DNA of 64,000 nucleotides from Ornithinimicrobium cryptoxanthini (GCF_023923205.1 NZ_CP099490.1:3658001-3722000); one strand, 5' to 3'; positions 32,590 through 41,283 are shown, numbered from the stretch's first letter. The notes: generated by a model from the sequence alone, not told the origin. Translations and numbers: made by a program.

Positions 32590-34097
32590 CCCTCCACTGT
32601 GCCAGGGCCCGTGGGACGGTCTGCCGCCGGTGAGAGCTGAGGGCGTCGCCCCGCCCATGGGCGGGCCGCCTCCAGCTGGGACGCGAGCCGGAGCAGCAGT
32701 CCCTCCGAGCCGAGCCGCCCGACGAACTGCGAGCCGATCGGCAGGTCGTCGGGCGTCCAGTGCAGGGGCACCGACATGGCCGGGCGACCGGTCATGTTGG
32801 CGAGCTGGGTGTAGGGGACCCAGCTGTGGTTGGCGCCGATGATCTGGTCGATGAGGGACGTAAACCGCAGCAGCCCAGTGCCTTTAACCTTGATGAGCCT
32901 GGCCTGCAGCACCTGCTGTCGCGGTGGCAGGTCGAAGGCACCGATGCGGGGCGGCGGGGTCGCGGTGGTCGGGGTCAGCAGCAGGTCGTGGGTCTCGTGG
33001 AAGGCCACGAGACGCCGGATGTGCACCTGCCTGTTCTCGAGCGCCTGGATCAGCTCCATCGGTTTGGTCGCTCGACCGAGGGCGGCCATGGTGAGGGTGT
33101 CAGGCTCGAACTGCGAGTCGTCCGCGCCGCTCGCCTGTTTGGCGAGATCGAGCTGATACGCGGCATACGCAAACCAGATCGTGAGGAACTCCCGGGCCAG
33201 CGCGGCGTCGTCGAACGGTGGCTGCTCGAGCTCGACCACCTCGTGGCCCAGCTCGGAGAGCAGCTCTGCCGTGCTGCGCACGGCGGCGATCGCCTCAAGG
33301 TGCGGGTCGGCGTTGATCGAGCTTGCGGTGGTGAGGGCGATCCGGAGCCGGCCGGGGTCTTGCCCGACCTCGTCGGAGTATGCCGTGCTCGGTGCGGCGA
33401 TCGGGTAGGGCGACTCAGGGGCCGGCCCGACCAGCACGTCCAGCATCCCCGCCGTGTCACGGACCGACCTGGAGATGACGCCGTTGGTCGCGATGCCATC
33501 CAGCGACTCCGACTGCGCCGGACCCGACGGGACCAGACCGCGCGAGGTCTTGAGGCCGAAGAGCCCGCACGCGGAGGCGGGGATGCGGATGGACCCGCCG
33601 CCGTCGCTCGCCGCTGCGCACGGCACGATGCCCGCCGCCACAGCCGCGGCCGACCCACCGGACGAGCCACCGGGGGTGTGATCGGTGTTCCAGGGGTTGC
33701 GGGCGGGACCGTAGACCGCTGGCTCGGTCACGCCCTTGGCCCCGAACTCCGGGGTGTTCGTGCGGCCGAAGATCACCAGACCTGAGTCAAGCCACCGTTG
33801 CACCGCCGTCCCGGTCTCGGAGCGGGGCAACCCGACCAGTGAGCGGCTGCCGTCGCTGCACGCCTGACCCGCGACATACTGCCCGAGGTCCTTGAGGAGG
33901 AACGGGACCCCGGAGAACGGCCCCTCTGCACCCTCGGCGACGACCGGCGGGTCGAGGTCCATGACGACGGCGTTGAGCTGGGGGTTGACCTCGTCCCGGC
34001 GGCGTCGCGCCTCGGTGAGAAGCTCATCGGGCGTGACCTCGCCCTGACGGACTAGAGCGGCCAGAGAGACCGCGTCGTGCTCCTGGTAGTCCTGCAC
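32586..34097 (-). CDS. Amidase-signature family amidase
   Basis: 503 aa from GTG 34095-34097, preceded by GGAGG. The amidase Ser-cisSer-Lys triad is present: Lys69 (FLLKDLG), cis-Ser145 in GGSSGGS (143-149) and nucleophile Ser169 in GGGSIRIP. The rest follows the fold, ending NMTGRPAMSVPLHW. It hydrolyses an unidentified carboxamide in the cytoplasm; GatA is unlikely because gatB/C are absent and the C-terminus differs. Coupled to the small membrane protein downstream. Confidence 0.93.
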   Translation of the reverse strand: MQDYQEHDAVSLAALVRQGEVTPDELLTEARRRRDEVNPQLNAVVMDLDPPVVAEGAEGPFSGVPFLLKDLGQYVAGQACSDGSRSLVGLPRSETGTAVQRWLDSGLVIFGRTNTPEFGAKGVTEPAVYGPARNPWNTDHTPGGSSGGSAAAVAAGIVPCAAASDGGGSIRIPASACGLFGLKTSRGLVPSGPAQSESLDGIATNGVISRSVRDTAGMLDVLVGPAPESPYPIAAPSTAYSDEVGQDPGRLRIALTTASSINADPHLEAIAAVRSTAELLSELGHEVVELEQPPFDDAALAREFLTIWFAYAAYQLDLAKQASGADDSQFEPDTLTMAALGRATKPMELIQALENRQVHIRRLVAFHETHDLLLTPTTATPPPRIGAFDLPPRQQVLQARLIKVKGTGLLRFTSLIDQIIGANHSWVPYTQLANMTGRPAMSVPLHWTPDDLPIGSQFVGRLGSEGLLLRLASQLEAARPWAGRRPQLSPAADRPTGPGTVEG

Positions 34098-34271
34098 GTC
34101 GCCTCCGCGGGATGGTGAGTTCTTGCGATGAAAGCCTAGTGTCCACGCCGGTCGCCCACGGCCAGGATGAGGACCACGAGGATGGGCGCGGGCTGGGGCC
34201 AGCTGCACGAGTGCAGTCGGCTGCGCAGGAAAAGGGTCGCTTCTCGTGCTGCCATCGCGCAGGATGCCCGC

Positions 34272-34976
34272 ATGGACTTCCCAGACTTCGTGCGCGCCGG
34301 CAATCAGGCCGTGGACCCGGCGCTGTACGACATCGAGAACGGCGCCATCGATCGACCTGGTGTGCTGTGGAGCGAGCTCGTGAGGCTGGCCCCCTGGCCG
34401 GGTCGCGTTCTGCTCGATCTGGGCTGCGGCTCAGGCTTCTGGCTGCCGCGGTATCAGGAGGCGGCCGAGGTGACTGGGGTCGAGCCCGACTCCTCGCTGC
34501 TGGATCTGGCCCGAGACAGGCCCGGCCACGCGCAGGTCCTCCACGGCTCCGCCGAGCACATCCCGCTGCCTGACGAGTCGGTCGACGTGGTGCACGCCCG
34601 CTTCGCCTACTTCTTCCCCCACACCGACTTCGATCCCACACCGGGTCTGGTCGAGGTCAGCCGCGTGCTCAAGCCCGGCGGCAAGCTCGTCGTGATCGAC
34701 AACGACACCGAGGAGGGTGAGTTCGCCGACCTGCTCAAGGCCAGCCCCTGGGCAGCCACCCAGGGCCAAGACACCTACGCACGCGACTGGTGGACGAGCA
34801 AAGGGGCGGACACGACCCCGGTGATGAGCTCGTGGGAGTTCGACTCCCGCGCCGACCTCGAAGCCGTCCTCCACCTGGAGTTCCCCCGCGACGTGGCCGA
34901 CAACTGGCTCCGGGCGCATCCTGACCGGGTGTGCCTCAGCTACGGCTACCTGCTTCACACCTGGAGTCGAGACTGA
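34272..34976 (+). CDS. Class I SAM-dependent methyltransferase
   Basis: 234 aa from ATG 34272 (MDFPDFVRAGNQ); a longer frame upstream lacks family similarity. Motif I VLLDLGCGSGF (47-57), the acidic motif II VTGVEPDSSLLDLA, a post-I PDESVDVVHARFAYFF and LKPGGKLVVIDND are typical of the UbiE-like class I fold. Substrate unknown. The 174 bp upstream contain no other feature. Confidence 0.88.
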   Translation: MDFPDFVRAGNQAVDPALYDIENGAIDRPGVLWSELVRLAPWPGRVLLDLGCGSGFWLPRYQEAAEVTGVEPDSSLLDLARDRPGHAQVLHGSAEHIPLPDESVDVVHARFAYFFPHTDFDPTPGLVEVSRVLKPGGKLVVIDNDTEEGEFADLLKASPWAATQGQDTYARDWWTSKGADTTPVMSSWEFDSRADLEAVLHLEFPRDVADNWLRAHPDRVCLSYGYLLHTWSRD

Positions 34977-35014
34977 GGCATCCACACACGGGGCGCGGCA
35001 GGTCATGAATCAGC

Positions 35015-35323
35015 CAGGGACTGCATGCCCGCTACCTGGTCGACGACGTCGGCACCGGTGCACGGGTCGTCGCTGCGGTGGGCGAGGCAGGCGACACGCT
35101 TGGCCACCATCCGCAGGTGTCGATCGGTCATGGGTACGTCGACCTCAAGCTGATCAGCGACGATGCCATCTACCGCGAGGACAAGGTCACCGAACACGTC
35201 GTCGAATGGGTGACCCAACTGGACGTCAACGACAGCAACGCACCCTCTCTCACCGTCATCGCCGACCAGGACGGCAACAAGGGAGTCCTATGCGTCGCCG
35301 AGTCCCCCGCGGCGGACGACTGA
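35015..35323 (+). pseudogene. Internally deleted copy of the PCD-VOC fusion gene
   Basis: An in-frame stop at 35006 precedes codons that align with residue ~22 onward of the 29197 gene (QGLHARYLVDD...VGEAGDTLGHHPQVSIGHG). The match continues to EHVVEWVTQ, then jumps directly to DSNAPSLTVIADQDGNKGV and the common C-terminus. About 100 codons of the VOC half are missing without a frameshift. No good start precedes the homology (GTG 35078 is internal). It is best read as a decayed paralogue, although a short product remains possible. Confidence 0.8.
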
Positions 35324-35376
35324 ACCGCCATTTTGCGTGACTTGCGGTGCGTGGACCCAACTCGCCAAGGAGCGAC

Positions 35377-35664
35377 ATGCACACCGAGCCGTCATACGTG
35401 ATCGCGCCCCTCAGCACCGACACGTGGCCCGCCTTCGCGGCCATCGCGTGGGCCGAGTACGGCCCCCCGGTCGAGCTGCCCAACATCCACCACCGCAAGC
35501 AGTACGACGCCACCAAGACCGTGGACCCCGACTACCGGATCACCCGCGTCTTCGTGGACAAGCGCCACCGGCGACAGGGCGTGACGGAGCTAGCGATCAG
35601 CGGTGACGACCGGCCCAAAGGCCTGAAGAACTGCGTCATGGTGAAGACGGTCGAGCCCGCCTGA
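35377..35664 (+). pseudogene. Internally deleted GNAT acetyltransferase
   Basis: 95 codons from ATG 35377 with an AAGGAG site, so it may still be translated. The start (YVIAPLSTDTWPAFA) and the end (RPKGLKNCVMVKTVEPA) match a common ~190-residue actinobacterial GNAT. The middle retains EYGPPVELPNIHHRKQYD and FVDKRHRRQGVTELA (acetyl-CoA loop start). The Cys-rich segment after WPAFA and the helices between the acetyl-CoA loop and the C-terminus are absent. Two in-frame deletions in so small a gene make activity unlikely. Confidence 0.7.
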
Positions 35665-35667
35665 GGC

Positions 35668-36252
35668 TCAGGCGTGCAGCGAGGGTCGATAGGTGAGCTC
35701 TTGGGTGTTGCCGTCGAGCGTCCGGCTCTCGATCAGCTCGAGGTCAAAGTCGGCCGAACCCTGGAAGATCAGGTCCGTGCCGGTCTGACCGGTGATGACG
35801 GGGAAGATCGTGACCTGGACGCGGTCGACCAGGCCGGCGGCCATCAGTGCCCGGTTCATCAACAGGCTGCCGTGCGAGCGCAAGGGCACCTCGGACTCCT
35901 CCTTCAGCCGGGCGACGACATCAACAGCGTCGCCACGCACGATGGTCGCGTCCGGCCAGTCGAGAGCGTCCTCGAGCGTGGACGACACCACCGTGGTCGG
36001 CATGGCTCTCATTCGGGTGTTCACCGGGTCCAGGTTCGTCACCTCCCCGGTGCTGGGGCCGATCATCTGCACGAACTGCCGGAAGGTGGTCGCTCCGAGG
36101 ACCATACGCTGCTCCCCCGCATACAGAGCCAGGCGACGGTCGAGGAACTCAGGACCCTGTTTGCCCCAGTAGGCGCCCCAGTCGCCGCCGGGGCCGTAGG
36201 AGCCATAACCGTCGAGGGTGGAATAGACGTCGAAGGTGTATGTAGCGGTCAC
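35668..36252 (-). CDS. Dihydrofolate reductase-like (RibD C-terminal) protein
   Basis: 194 aa from GTG 36250-36252, with GGAGGAG six bases upstream; the longer in-frame extension is not supported. The fold is that of the RibD C-terminal/DHFR-like reductases: VYSTLDGYGSYGPGGDWGAYW, LGATTFRQFVQMIG, VVSSTLEDALDWPDATIVRGD, and EVPLRSHGSLLMNRALMAAGLVD with the NADPH-binding Gly-Ser. Actinobacteria have many such single-domain proteins of unknown substrate. It is convergent with the broken GNAT and 62 bp downstream of a padR gene on the same strand. Confidence 0.88.
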   Translation of the reverse strand: MTATYTFDVYSTLDGYGSYGPGGDWGAYWGKQGPEFLDRRLALYAGEQRMVLGATTFRQFVQMIGPSTGEVTNLDPVNTRMRAMPTTVVSSTLEDALDWPDATIVRGDAVDVVARLKEESEVPLRSHGSLLMNRALMAAGLVDRVQVTIFPVITGQTGTDLIFQGSADFDLELIESRTLDGNTQELTYRPSLHA

Positions 36253-36314
36253 GAGGCTCTCCTCCAACGCGGTTGATCGGGCATGTAGAGGCAGACTCGG
36301 GACCGCGGCGAATC

Positions 36315-36884
36315 TCATCGTCGTGAGGGGTGGTCGCCGGGCCAGCGCCCGGCCCGGGCGTCTACCGCCACCTGGTCCATCGCGGACCTCGCCCACTGCG
36401 CGGTGGCCCGGAACGACCCGATCCCGTACTGAGCAGTGAGCCCGAGCGGACCTCCGGACGCGGCCCCGGTCGCCTCCTGGAGCCGCAGGACCTCCTGACT
36501 GAGACGCTCGGCCTGGGCCGTCGCCGCCGCCTCGGTGTGCCGGAGCACCTCGATCGCGTCCTCATGGTCCAGTGCCGGCAGCAGGAACAGCCGCAAGGCG
36601 TGCTCGTTCCTCACCCCACCCCTGGACTCCGGAGGCGTGGTGAGCCAGCCGCGCAACTCGGCCAGACCTTCGGCCGTGCACCGGTAGGCCGTGCGCCCCC
36701 GAGCGCCGCGAGCGGCGACCTCGATCAGCCCCTCCTCCTCGAGTCCGCGCAGCTCTGGGTAGATCTGACTGTGCTTGGCGTCCCACGCGTAGGCGCCGAT
36801 GACTTCGGCGAACCTCCGCGCGAGGTCGTAGCCGCTGCTAGGACCGTCCAGCAGAAGTCCGAGGATCGCGAACCGAAGTGCCAT
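36315..36884 (-). CDS. PadR-family transcriptional regulator
   Basis: 189 aa from the ATG at 36882-36884 (MALRFAILGLLLDGPSSGYDLARRF). The PadR winged helix continues through HSQIYPELRGLEEEGLIEVAARGARGRTAYRCTAEG; a C-terminal helical dimerisation domain (Vir_C/PadR_C) fills residues ~95-180. A leftward promoter with TTGACA (36914-36919) and TACAGT (36892-36897, 16-bp spacing) would start transcription at the ATG, so the mRNA is probably leaderless. Dyads across that promoter suggest autoregulation and joint control of the divergent membrane protein. Confidence 0.9.
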   Translation of the reverse strand: MALRFAILGLLLDGPSSGYDLARRFAEVIGAYAWDAKHSQIYPELRGLEEEGLIEVAARGARGRTAYRCTAEGLAELRGWLTTPPESRGGVRNEHALRLFLLPALDHEDAIEVLRHTEAAATAQAERLSQEVLRLQEATGAASGGPLGLTAQYGIGSFRATAQWARSAMDQVAVDARAGRWPGDHPSRR

Positions 36885-36894
36885 GAAACCTACT

Positions 36895-36931
36895 GTATAT
36901 ACCGATCTCGACATGTCAATATCGATATGTC
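36895..36931. promoter_or_regulatory. Probable PadR operator region in divergent promoter
   Basis: GTATATAC at 36895-36902 and ATATCGATAT at 36919-36928 are perfect palindromes, the second nested in a GACAT...ATGTC dyad (36910-36931). They lie between padR (leftward) and the VC0807-like gene (rightward) and overlap the padR -35/-10 elements. Confidence 0.6.
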
Positions 36932-36942
36932 ATGATTTATCG

Positions 36943-37641
36943 GTGACAGGGGAACACAACGACGCGCCAGCCGGGAGAAACCAGCCCACATCCTGGCTCG
37001 CTGCCTTCGTCGCAGAGCTGGTCCTGGACGTCGGCCTCGGGCTGGGGACCTACTGGATCGCAAGGGCGGCCGGCTGGGAAATGGTGCACGCCCTTGTCCT
37101 CGGCGGTGCGGTGGCCGGGCTTCGCGCCGGCTGGACGGCGCTGCGTTCCCGGACCGTCGACACCTTCCTAGTCATGGTCGTCCTCTCCTTCCTGCTCACC
37201 GTGACGTTGTCCTGGTGGTCCGGGGACGCCCGGGTGTTCCTGCTCAAGAGCGCTGCCACTGCGGGCCTGTTCGCCGTGGTGGCCGGCGCAAGCCTGTTCT
37301 GGGGCAGGCCGCTGCTGTTCTTCATCGTCCGGAGGTTCGTGGCACCTGGCCAGGCCGGCCGAGCCGAGTGGGACCTGCTTTGGGAGGAGAGCAGCCCGTT
37401 CCGTTGGTTGCACCGCCGGATCACCGCGGTCTGGGCCGTGACCTATCTGGTCGCCACAGCCGGGCAGATCGTCACCATCTTGCTCGTCGCGGTGGAGGTG
37501 TCGGTCCCCGTCCTGCGCACGGCCTCCCCTGCCCTGACCGTGTTCCTGGTCGCTTGGACAGCCTGGTACACAGCACGCGCCGAGCGGAGCCTGGACCGCC
37601 CCCTGCTGGACTCTGAAATCACCGCCCCCAAAACCAACTGA
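36943..37641 (+). CDS. VC0807-like integral membrane protein
   Basis: 232 aa from GTG 36943; ATG 36913 would add ten residues but lies inside the operator. Six membrane helices are seen. The pattern ELVLDVGLGLGTYWIARAAGW, then GAVAGLRAGWTALRSRTVDTFLVMVVLSFLLTV, DARVFLLKSAATAGLFAVVAGASLFWGRPLLFFIVR matches the VC0807/intracellular-septation-A-like family of unknown function. Divergent from padR and likely controlled by it; drug or membrane stress would be a typical inducer but this is inference. Confidence 0.8.
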   Translation: MTGEHNDAPAGRNQPTSWLAAFVAELVLDVGLGLGTYWIARAAGWEMVHALVLGGAVAGLRAGWTALRSRTVDTFLVMVVLSFLLTVTLSWWSGDARVFLLKSAATAGLFAVVAGASLFWGRPLLFFIVRRFVAPGQAGRAEWDLLWEESSPFRWLHRRITAVWAVTYLVATAGQIVTILLVAVEVSVPVLRTASPALTVFLVAWTAWYTARAERSLDRPLLDSEITAPKTN

Positions 37642-38191
37642 ACGCCGAGCAACCTCAGGACGTGGCACGCTGCGCGCGATCCACGAAGTACTCGTCCGCT
37701 TCGGGCACCTGGTCTTCAAGACGCGTATCCCCGAGCGTTGCGCCTGGCAAGAGCGGGCGGGGGCCGCCGACATCGGGGCGCGGGCGGCTACGTTGGGTCA
37801 GCTCTGCAGGGACTCACCACTGGGGACTCTCGCTTGACGAGGTCACACGCCGTGAGCTGTGGGTGTGGCCCCCACCGGATACCTCGAGTGGCGACCCCCC
37901 GACCATACGAAGCGCCGCTGTCGCCGCTGCCACTGCTCAGCGCGGTCGAGGCGGCGCCCGCATGACCGCGGCGAGCACGGGGTCGCACTGACCCTCGAGC
38001 ACGCGCCCGACCTGGTGCTGACCGACCTACAGATGCTGAGCATGGGCGGCCTGGACACGATCCAGACCGCCATCGGTGTCGACTCTCAGGCGCATCCCAC
38101 TGTCCCTCAAGGTTGCGGTGGGCCTCCCAGTACTCGTCACAGACTGGAGCCGCTCCTCGACCCATGCCCCATTCTTGCGCACAGCGGCATG
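37642..38191. other. Gene-poor decayed stretch (550 bp)
   Basis: No complete gene supported on either strand. The only coding trace is a fragment of a receiver domain at 37982-38071. The remainder shows no repeats, hairpins or RNA signatures that I can recognise. Confidence 0.6.
37982..38071 (+). pseudogene. Orphan receiver-domain fragment
   Basis: Thirty codons read VALTLEHAPDLVLTDLQM followed by LSMGGLDTIQTA, a recognisable response-regulator segment with the phospho-acceptor Asp (LVLTDLQM) and the following Gly-Gly. Nothing before or after matches the rest of a receiver or output domain, so it is a relic. Confidence 0.6.
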
Positions 38192-38737
38192 TCAGTGCTT
38201 CGGACGAAGGACGCTGTACATGTACATGTCCTTGCGTTCGTCCCCGATCTTCTGCCAGGACCGCAACAGTCCCTCACGCTGATAAGCGCAGCTCTCGGCC
38301 GCACGCCACGATCCCTCGTTCCACGGCTCGACGTAGAGCTGAACTCGGTCGATCCCATCAAGGGAAAGCGCCCACGACGTCAGCGCCTGAAGTGCGGTCG
38401 CAACGTACCCGCGCCTGCGGAAGTCTGGCGCCACCCAATAGCCCGTGCTCGCCCGACCCTCATCAACGTCACGCAGCCACAGCCCGATCGAACCGACCGC
38501 CCGGTCTGTCGCCAGGTCCGCGATGGCGAACGAGTAGCCAGCTCCCGTGGTCAGTCGGTCGTGCTGTCTCGCGATGTACGCCAGGGCGTCGTCCCGGGTT
38601 CCGCTGCTTGGCACGGTCGTGATGAGCGGGATCAAGGGGTCGTCAGCGACCGACTGCACGAGGGCGACGTCACGGTCTTCGAACGCACGAAGGACCACGG
38701 CGCCCTGACTGAGGCGGGGCATGTCGCTGGGGAGCAT
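38192..38737 (-). CDS. GNAT-family N-acetyltransferase (RimJ/RimL type)
   Basis: 181 aa. It reads VVLRAFEDRDVALVQSVADDP at the start, VGSIGLWLRDVDEGRASTGYWVAPDFRRRGYVATALQALTSWAL in the core (acetyl-CoA loop FRRRGYV) and VQLYVEPWNEGSWRAAESCAYQREGLLRSWQ near the end, the usual RimJ/RimL order. The acceptor is unknown. It begins at 38737 or at an internal ATG five codons in (38722). Confidence 0.9.
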   Translation of the reverse strand: MLPSDMPRLSQGAVVLRAFEDRDVALVQSVADDPLIPLITTVPSSGTRDDALAYIARQHDRLTTGAGYSFAIADLATDRAVGSIGLWLRDVDEGRASTGYWVAPDFRRRGYVATALQALTSWALSLDGIDRVQLYVEPWNEGSWRAAESCAYQREGLLRSWQKIGDERKDMYMYSVLRPKH

Positions 38738-38880
38738 CGCGTCAGTACATCAGACGGAAAAGGAGAGGCACCGAAGCGATCTCGGGCTGCGCAGCCGCGC
38801 AGAATGGCACACGAAGCGTGTCGAGATGCAGTGAAGACTGCACTCCCGGCGCCGAGCCCGCCTGAGATAGCGTTCCCAGC

Positions 38881-39663
38881 ATGACGTTGACTCATGTGAG
38901 ACGTGGACGTGGCAGCCCACTGTTGCTCGTGCATGGTCTGGGCGCAGGGTGGCGATCTTGGACCCCGATCATCGACGAATTGGCGGAGCACCGTGAGGTG
39001 ATCGCTGTCGACCTACCGGGGTTCGGGCAAACGCCACCTTTGACCGGCGAGGTCTCGATCGCCACCCTGACCGACTCCGTCGCGGACTTCATCCGCGAAC
39101 AGGGGCTGGACGGAGTCGCCACGGTCGGCCAGTCGATGGGCGGCCGAATGGTGCTCGAGCTCGCGCGACGGGGAGTCGGCGGCGACACCGTGGCTTTGGA
39201 CCCCGGCGGCTTTTGGAACGACCGCGAGCTCTTCGTCTTCGGCGCCACGCTGCGGCCGTCGATCGCACTGGTCCGAGCCCTGCGCAACAGGTTGCCAGCA
39301 TTGCTCGGCACCTCTGCGGGCAGGACCTTGCTGTTGGCACAGTTCTCGGCGCGGCCCTGGGCGCTCTCGCGCGAGACAGTGTTGCCGGATGTGCGCGGGC
39401 TGGCCGAAGCCCCGTCGACTGGCGCTGCCCTAGACGCTCTGACCAAAGGGCCCAAGCAACGGGGGGCCCCGGCAGGATCAGTGCCCGGCCGAGTCACGAT
39501 CGGTTGGGGGCGTCGTGACTTGGTGACCGTGCCGAGACAGGCGGCACGTGCGACGGAACTATTCCCCGACGCGGTGCTGCACTGGTTCGAGCGATGCGGC
39601 CATTTTCCACAATGGGACGCGCCGCACGAAGCGACCCAACTGATCCTGGACAGCACCGATTGA
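38881..39663 (+). CDS. Alpha/beta hydrolase
   Basis: 260 aa. Oxyanion-hole motif LLLVHGLGAGWRSW (14-27), nucleophile elbow VGQSMGG with Ser85, a late Asp in GWGRRDLVTVP and His in FERCGHFPQWDAP complete the triad. Lid residues between are about 100 aa. It could be an esterase, lactonase or C-C hydrolase; neighbours give no clue. Confidence 0.9.
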   Translation: MTLTHVRRGRGSPLLLVHGLGAGWRSWTPIIDELAEHREVIAVDLPGFGQTPPLTGEVSIATLTDSVADFIREQGLDGVATVGQSMGGRMVLELARRGVGGDTVALDPGGFWNDRELFVFGATLRPSIALVRALRNRLPALLGTSAGRTLLLAQFSARPWALSRETVLPDVRGLAEAPSTGAALDALTKGPKQRGAPAGSVPGRVTIGWGRRDLVTVPRQAARATELFPDAVLHWFERCGHFPQWDAPHEATQLILDSTD

Positions 39664-39735
39664 GGCCGTTGCTGCCAGCCGACGAAAGCACTTGTCGCTG
39701 TCGGCGGAACGGCTTCCGGGACGTGAGAGTCAGAG

Positions 39736-40116
39736 TCAGCGCAGCAACTCGATGTAGCACTCAGGTCCATGCGTCCTGGCGAGGCCAGCGTCGGTGGTCA
39801 GCAGTGCAGTGGCACCGGTCATTTCGGTCAGGGCGACGTAGGTGGCGTCATAGCCGCTGAGCCTGTGCCTCAGTGCCCAGATCCTGGCTCGCAGCCAGTC
39901 AGCGGGAAACCTGGTCAGGGTCAACTGGGTGAAGCCTTCGAGCGCCAGGACGCCTTGTTCTTCGCTAAGGACTCCACGGCGGACCAGGCCCCGCAGCACG
40001 TGGGTGACTTCGCTGTCTATGAGGTGTGGGGCCGCCAGCTCCTCTTCACCGAGCGTGTCAGGGTCGAGGTCACCGGCGAGCAGTTCTACCACGACGCCGG
40101 CGTCGACGATTCTCAA
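39736..40116 (-). CDS. vapC: PIN-domain toxin VapC
   Basis: 126 aa from TTG 40114-40116, which overlaps the antitoxin stop (TTGA). The PIN acidic quartet is present: Asp4 (RIVDAG), Glu in LIDSEVTHVLR, Asp in LSGYDATYVALTE and Asp in LLTTDAGLA. VapC toxins are Mg-dependent RNases cleaving specific tRNAs or rRNA. Immediately follows its antitoxin in one operon. Confidence 0.87.
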   Translation of the reverse strand: MRIVDAGVVVELLAGDLDPDTLGEEELAAPHLIDSEVTHVLRGLVRRGVLSEEQGVLALEGFTQLTLTRFPADWLRARIWALRHRLSGYDATYVALTEMTGATALLTTDAGLARTHGPECYIELLR

Positions 40117-40355
40117 TCGCCGCGCCCTTCGTGCAGCACTGCCAAGATCGTGTCGCGGTCTGGACGTCCCTGGACCTTCGCCTGGGTTCGGCGAACGACC
40201 GCGGCATTCTCTCGCACGACTTGCGGGCGTTTGGCGAGGTGGTCCAGTTCTCTCAGCATGTACTTCGTCAGCGACAGTCCCTGCGCCTCCGCGGCCTTGA
40301 CGAGGCTGTCGTGGACGTCGTCGGGAACATCGCGGATGTGCATGACCTTGGGCAT
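40113..40355 (-). CDS. vapB: FitA-like ribbon-helix-helix antitoxin VapB
   Basis: 80 aa. N-terminal ribbon-helix-helix PKVMHIRDVPDDVHDSLVKAAEAQGLSLTKYMLREL, then a C-terminal tail (AAVVRRTQAKVQGRPDRDTILAVLHEGRGD) that would occupy the toxin active site. The family is FitA/VapB. A 10-bp perfect dyad at 40373-40395, 18 bp before the start, is its likely operator. Confidence 0.88.
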   Translation of the reverse strand: MPKVMHIRDVPDDVHDSLVKAAEAQGLSLTKYMLRELDHLAKRPQVVRENAAVVRRTQAKVQGRPDRDTILAVLHEGRGD

Positions 40356-40372
40356 GGAGCAATCCTAGCGTG

Positions 40373-40395
40373 AGTGGGTGCACGTTGCACCCACT
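40373..40395. promoter_or_regulatory. Probable operator of the FitA-type vapBC operon
   Basis: AGTGGGTGCA and TGCACCCACT are perfect inverted arms with a 3-base spacer, located 18-40 bp upstream of the vapB start, where RHH antitoxins typically bind. It could alternatively end the leftward transcript of the disrupted second vapC. Confidence 0.65.
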
Positions 40396-40542
40396 GTTAC
40401 TAGCCAGGGTGCCGCCTCGAGGCTTTCGATCCTGTAGTGCCGCGTGTGGTCAGATCACGCGCACATCTATCAGGTCCTCAAGTCCGCCGAAATCATCCGG
40501 GTTGCGGGTGTACAGAGCAGCGTCATGCGCATGGGCGGTAGC

Positions 40543-40610
40543 CGCGATCAACAGGTCCATCGTGCGTCGACGCGGTTTCCGTCCGGCTTCTACGACCGCG
40601 GCCGCGAGGC
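40543..40610. repeat. Long direct repeat flanking the inserted element, left copy
   Basis: 68 bp identical to 40976-41043, offset 433 bp. Both are vapC sequence, so this is a target-site duplication of 67 or 68 bp (one base is ambiguous between repeat and element end). Confidence 0.92.
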
Positions 40611-40975
40611 CTGAGTTTGTTCATCCCCAAGAAGCCCTGGAGCGGGCGAGGCGCTGACCAGCGACGACGCGGTGCCTGGGGCCGGTTCTCACACACTAAC
40701 CCGGCCCACTTCAGTCGCATCGCTGGCGTGTGACGACGCCGCTGGTAGCCGAATGTCAGTCCTCGACGACCTGTCAACGGTCGCGGCCCTCGCCTTCTGC
40801 GGCGCTACCGTCGCTCGTGGCCAGAGATCGACGCCGTTCGTCCTCGCTTGGTCCGCGGAAGTCAAGGAGACGCGCCGGTGCCGGAAGAGAGCGGAGGCGC
40901 CTACCTACCCAGAACGTCCCGAGATGCTCGATCCGGGCCGCAAACTCACACACTAAGCAAATGAACAAACTCAGG
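40610..40975. mobile_element. 366-bp non-autonomous inverted-repeat element (MITE-like)
   Basis: The ends are perfect 15-bp inverted repeats: CCTGAGTTTGTTCAT (40610-40624) and ATGAACAAACTCAGG (40961-40975). No transposase is encoded. CTCACACACTAA occurs twice inside in direct orientation (40688-40699, 40945-40956). The flanking 67-68 bp target duplication is far longer than the 2-14 bp usual for insertion sequences; IS1549-like (IS1634-family) elements are known for long variable duplications, so mobilisation by such a transposase is the best guess. Confidence 0.8.
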
Positions 40976-41043
40976 CGCGATCAACAGGTCCATCGTGCGT
41001 CGACGCGGTTTCCGTCCGGCTTCTACGACCGCGGCCGCGAGGC
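40976..41043. repeat. Long direct repeat flanking the inserted element, right copy
   Basis: Identical to 40543-40610 over 68 bp. It is the copy still in frame with the 5' part of the interrupted vapC. Confidence 0.92.
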
Positions 41044-41283
41044 GGCCGTAACTGGCCGCCACTACCTCGTCGAGGGGGAGAGCATCGAATCGGCGTTGAA
41101 GAATACTGAGGCGCCGAAGGCGTTCGGCGCGTACCTCAGCGGACCTGGCAACCAGGACCCCGAAGTGCAGCTCGGCCAGCGTGACAGCGCTGATGGCCAG
41201 GACGCCGGGTATTGGCGTGACGTCCTCGGCAATCACCACGCTCGTGTCGAGCAGGCCCCGCTCGTCCGCTGCCGTCTGCTCAG

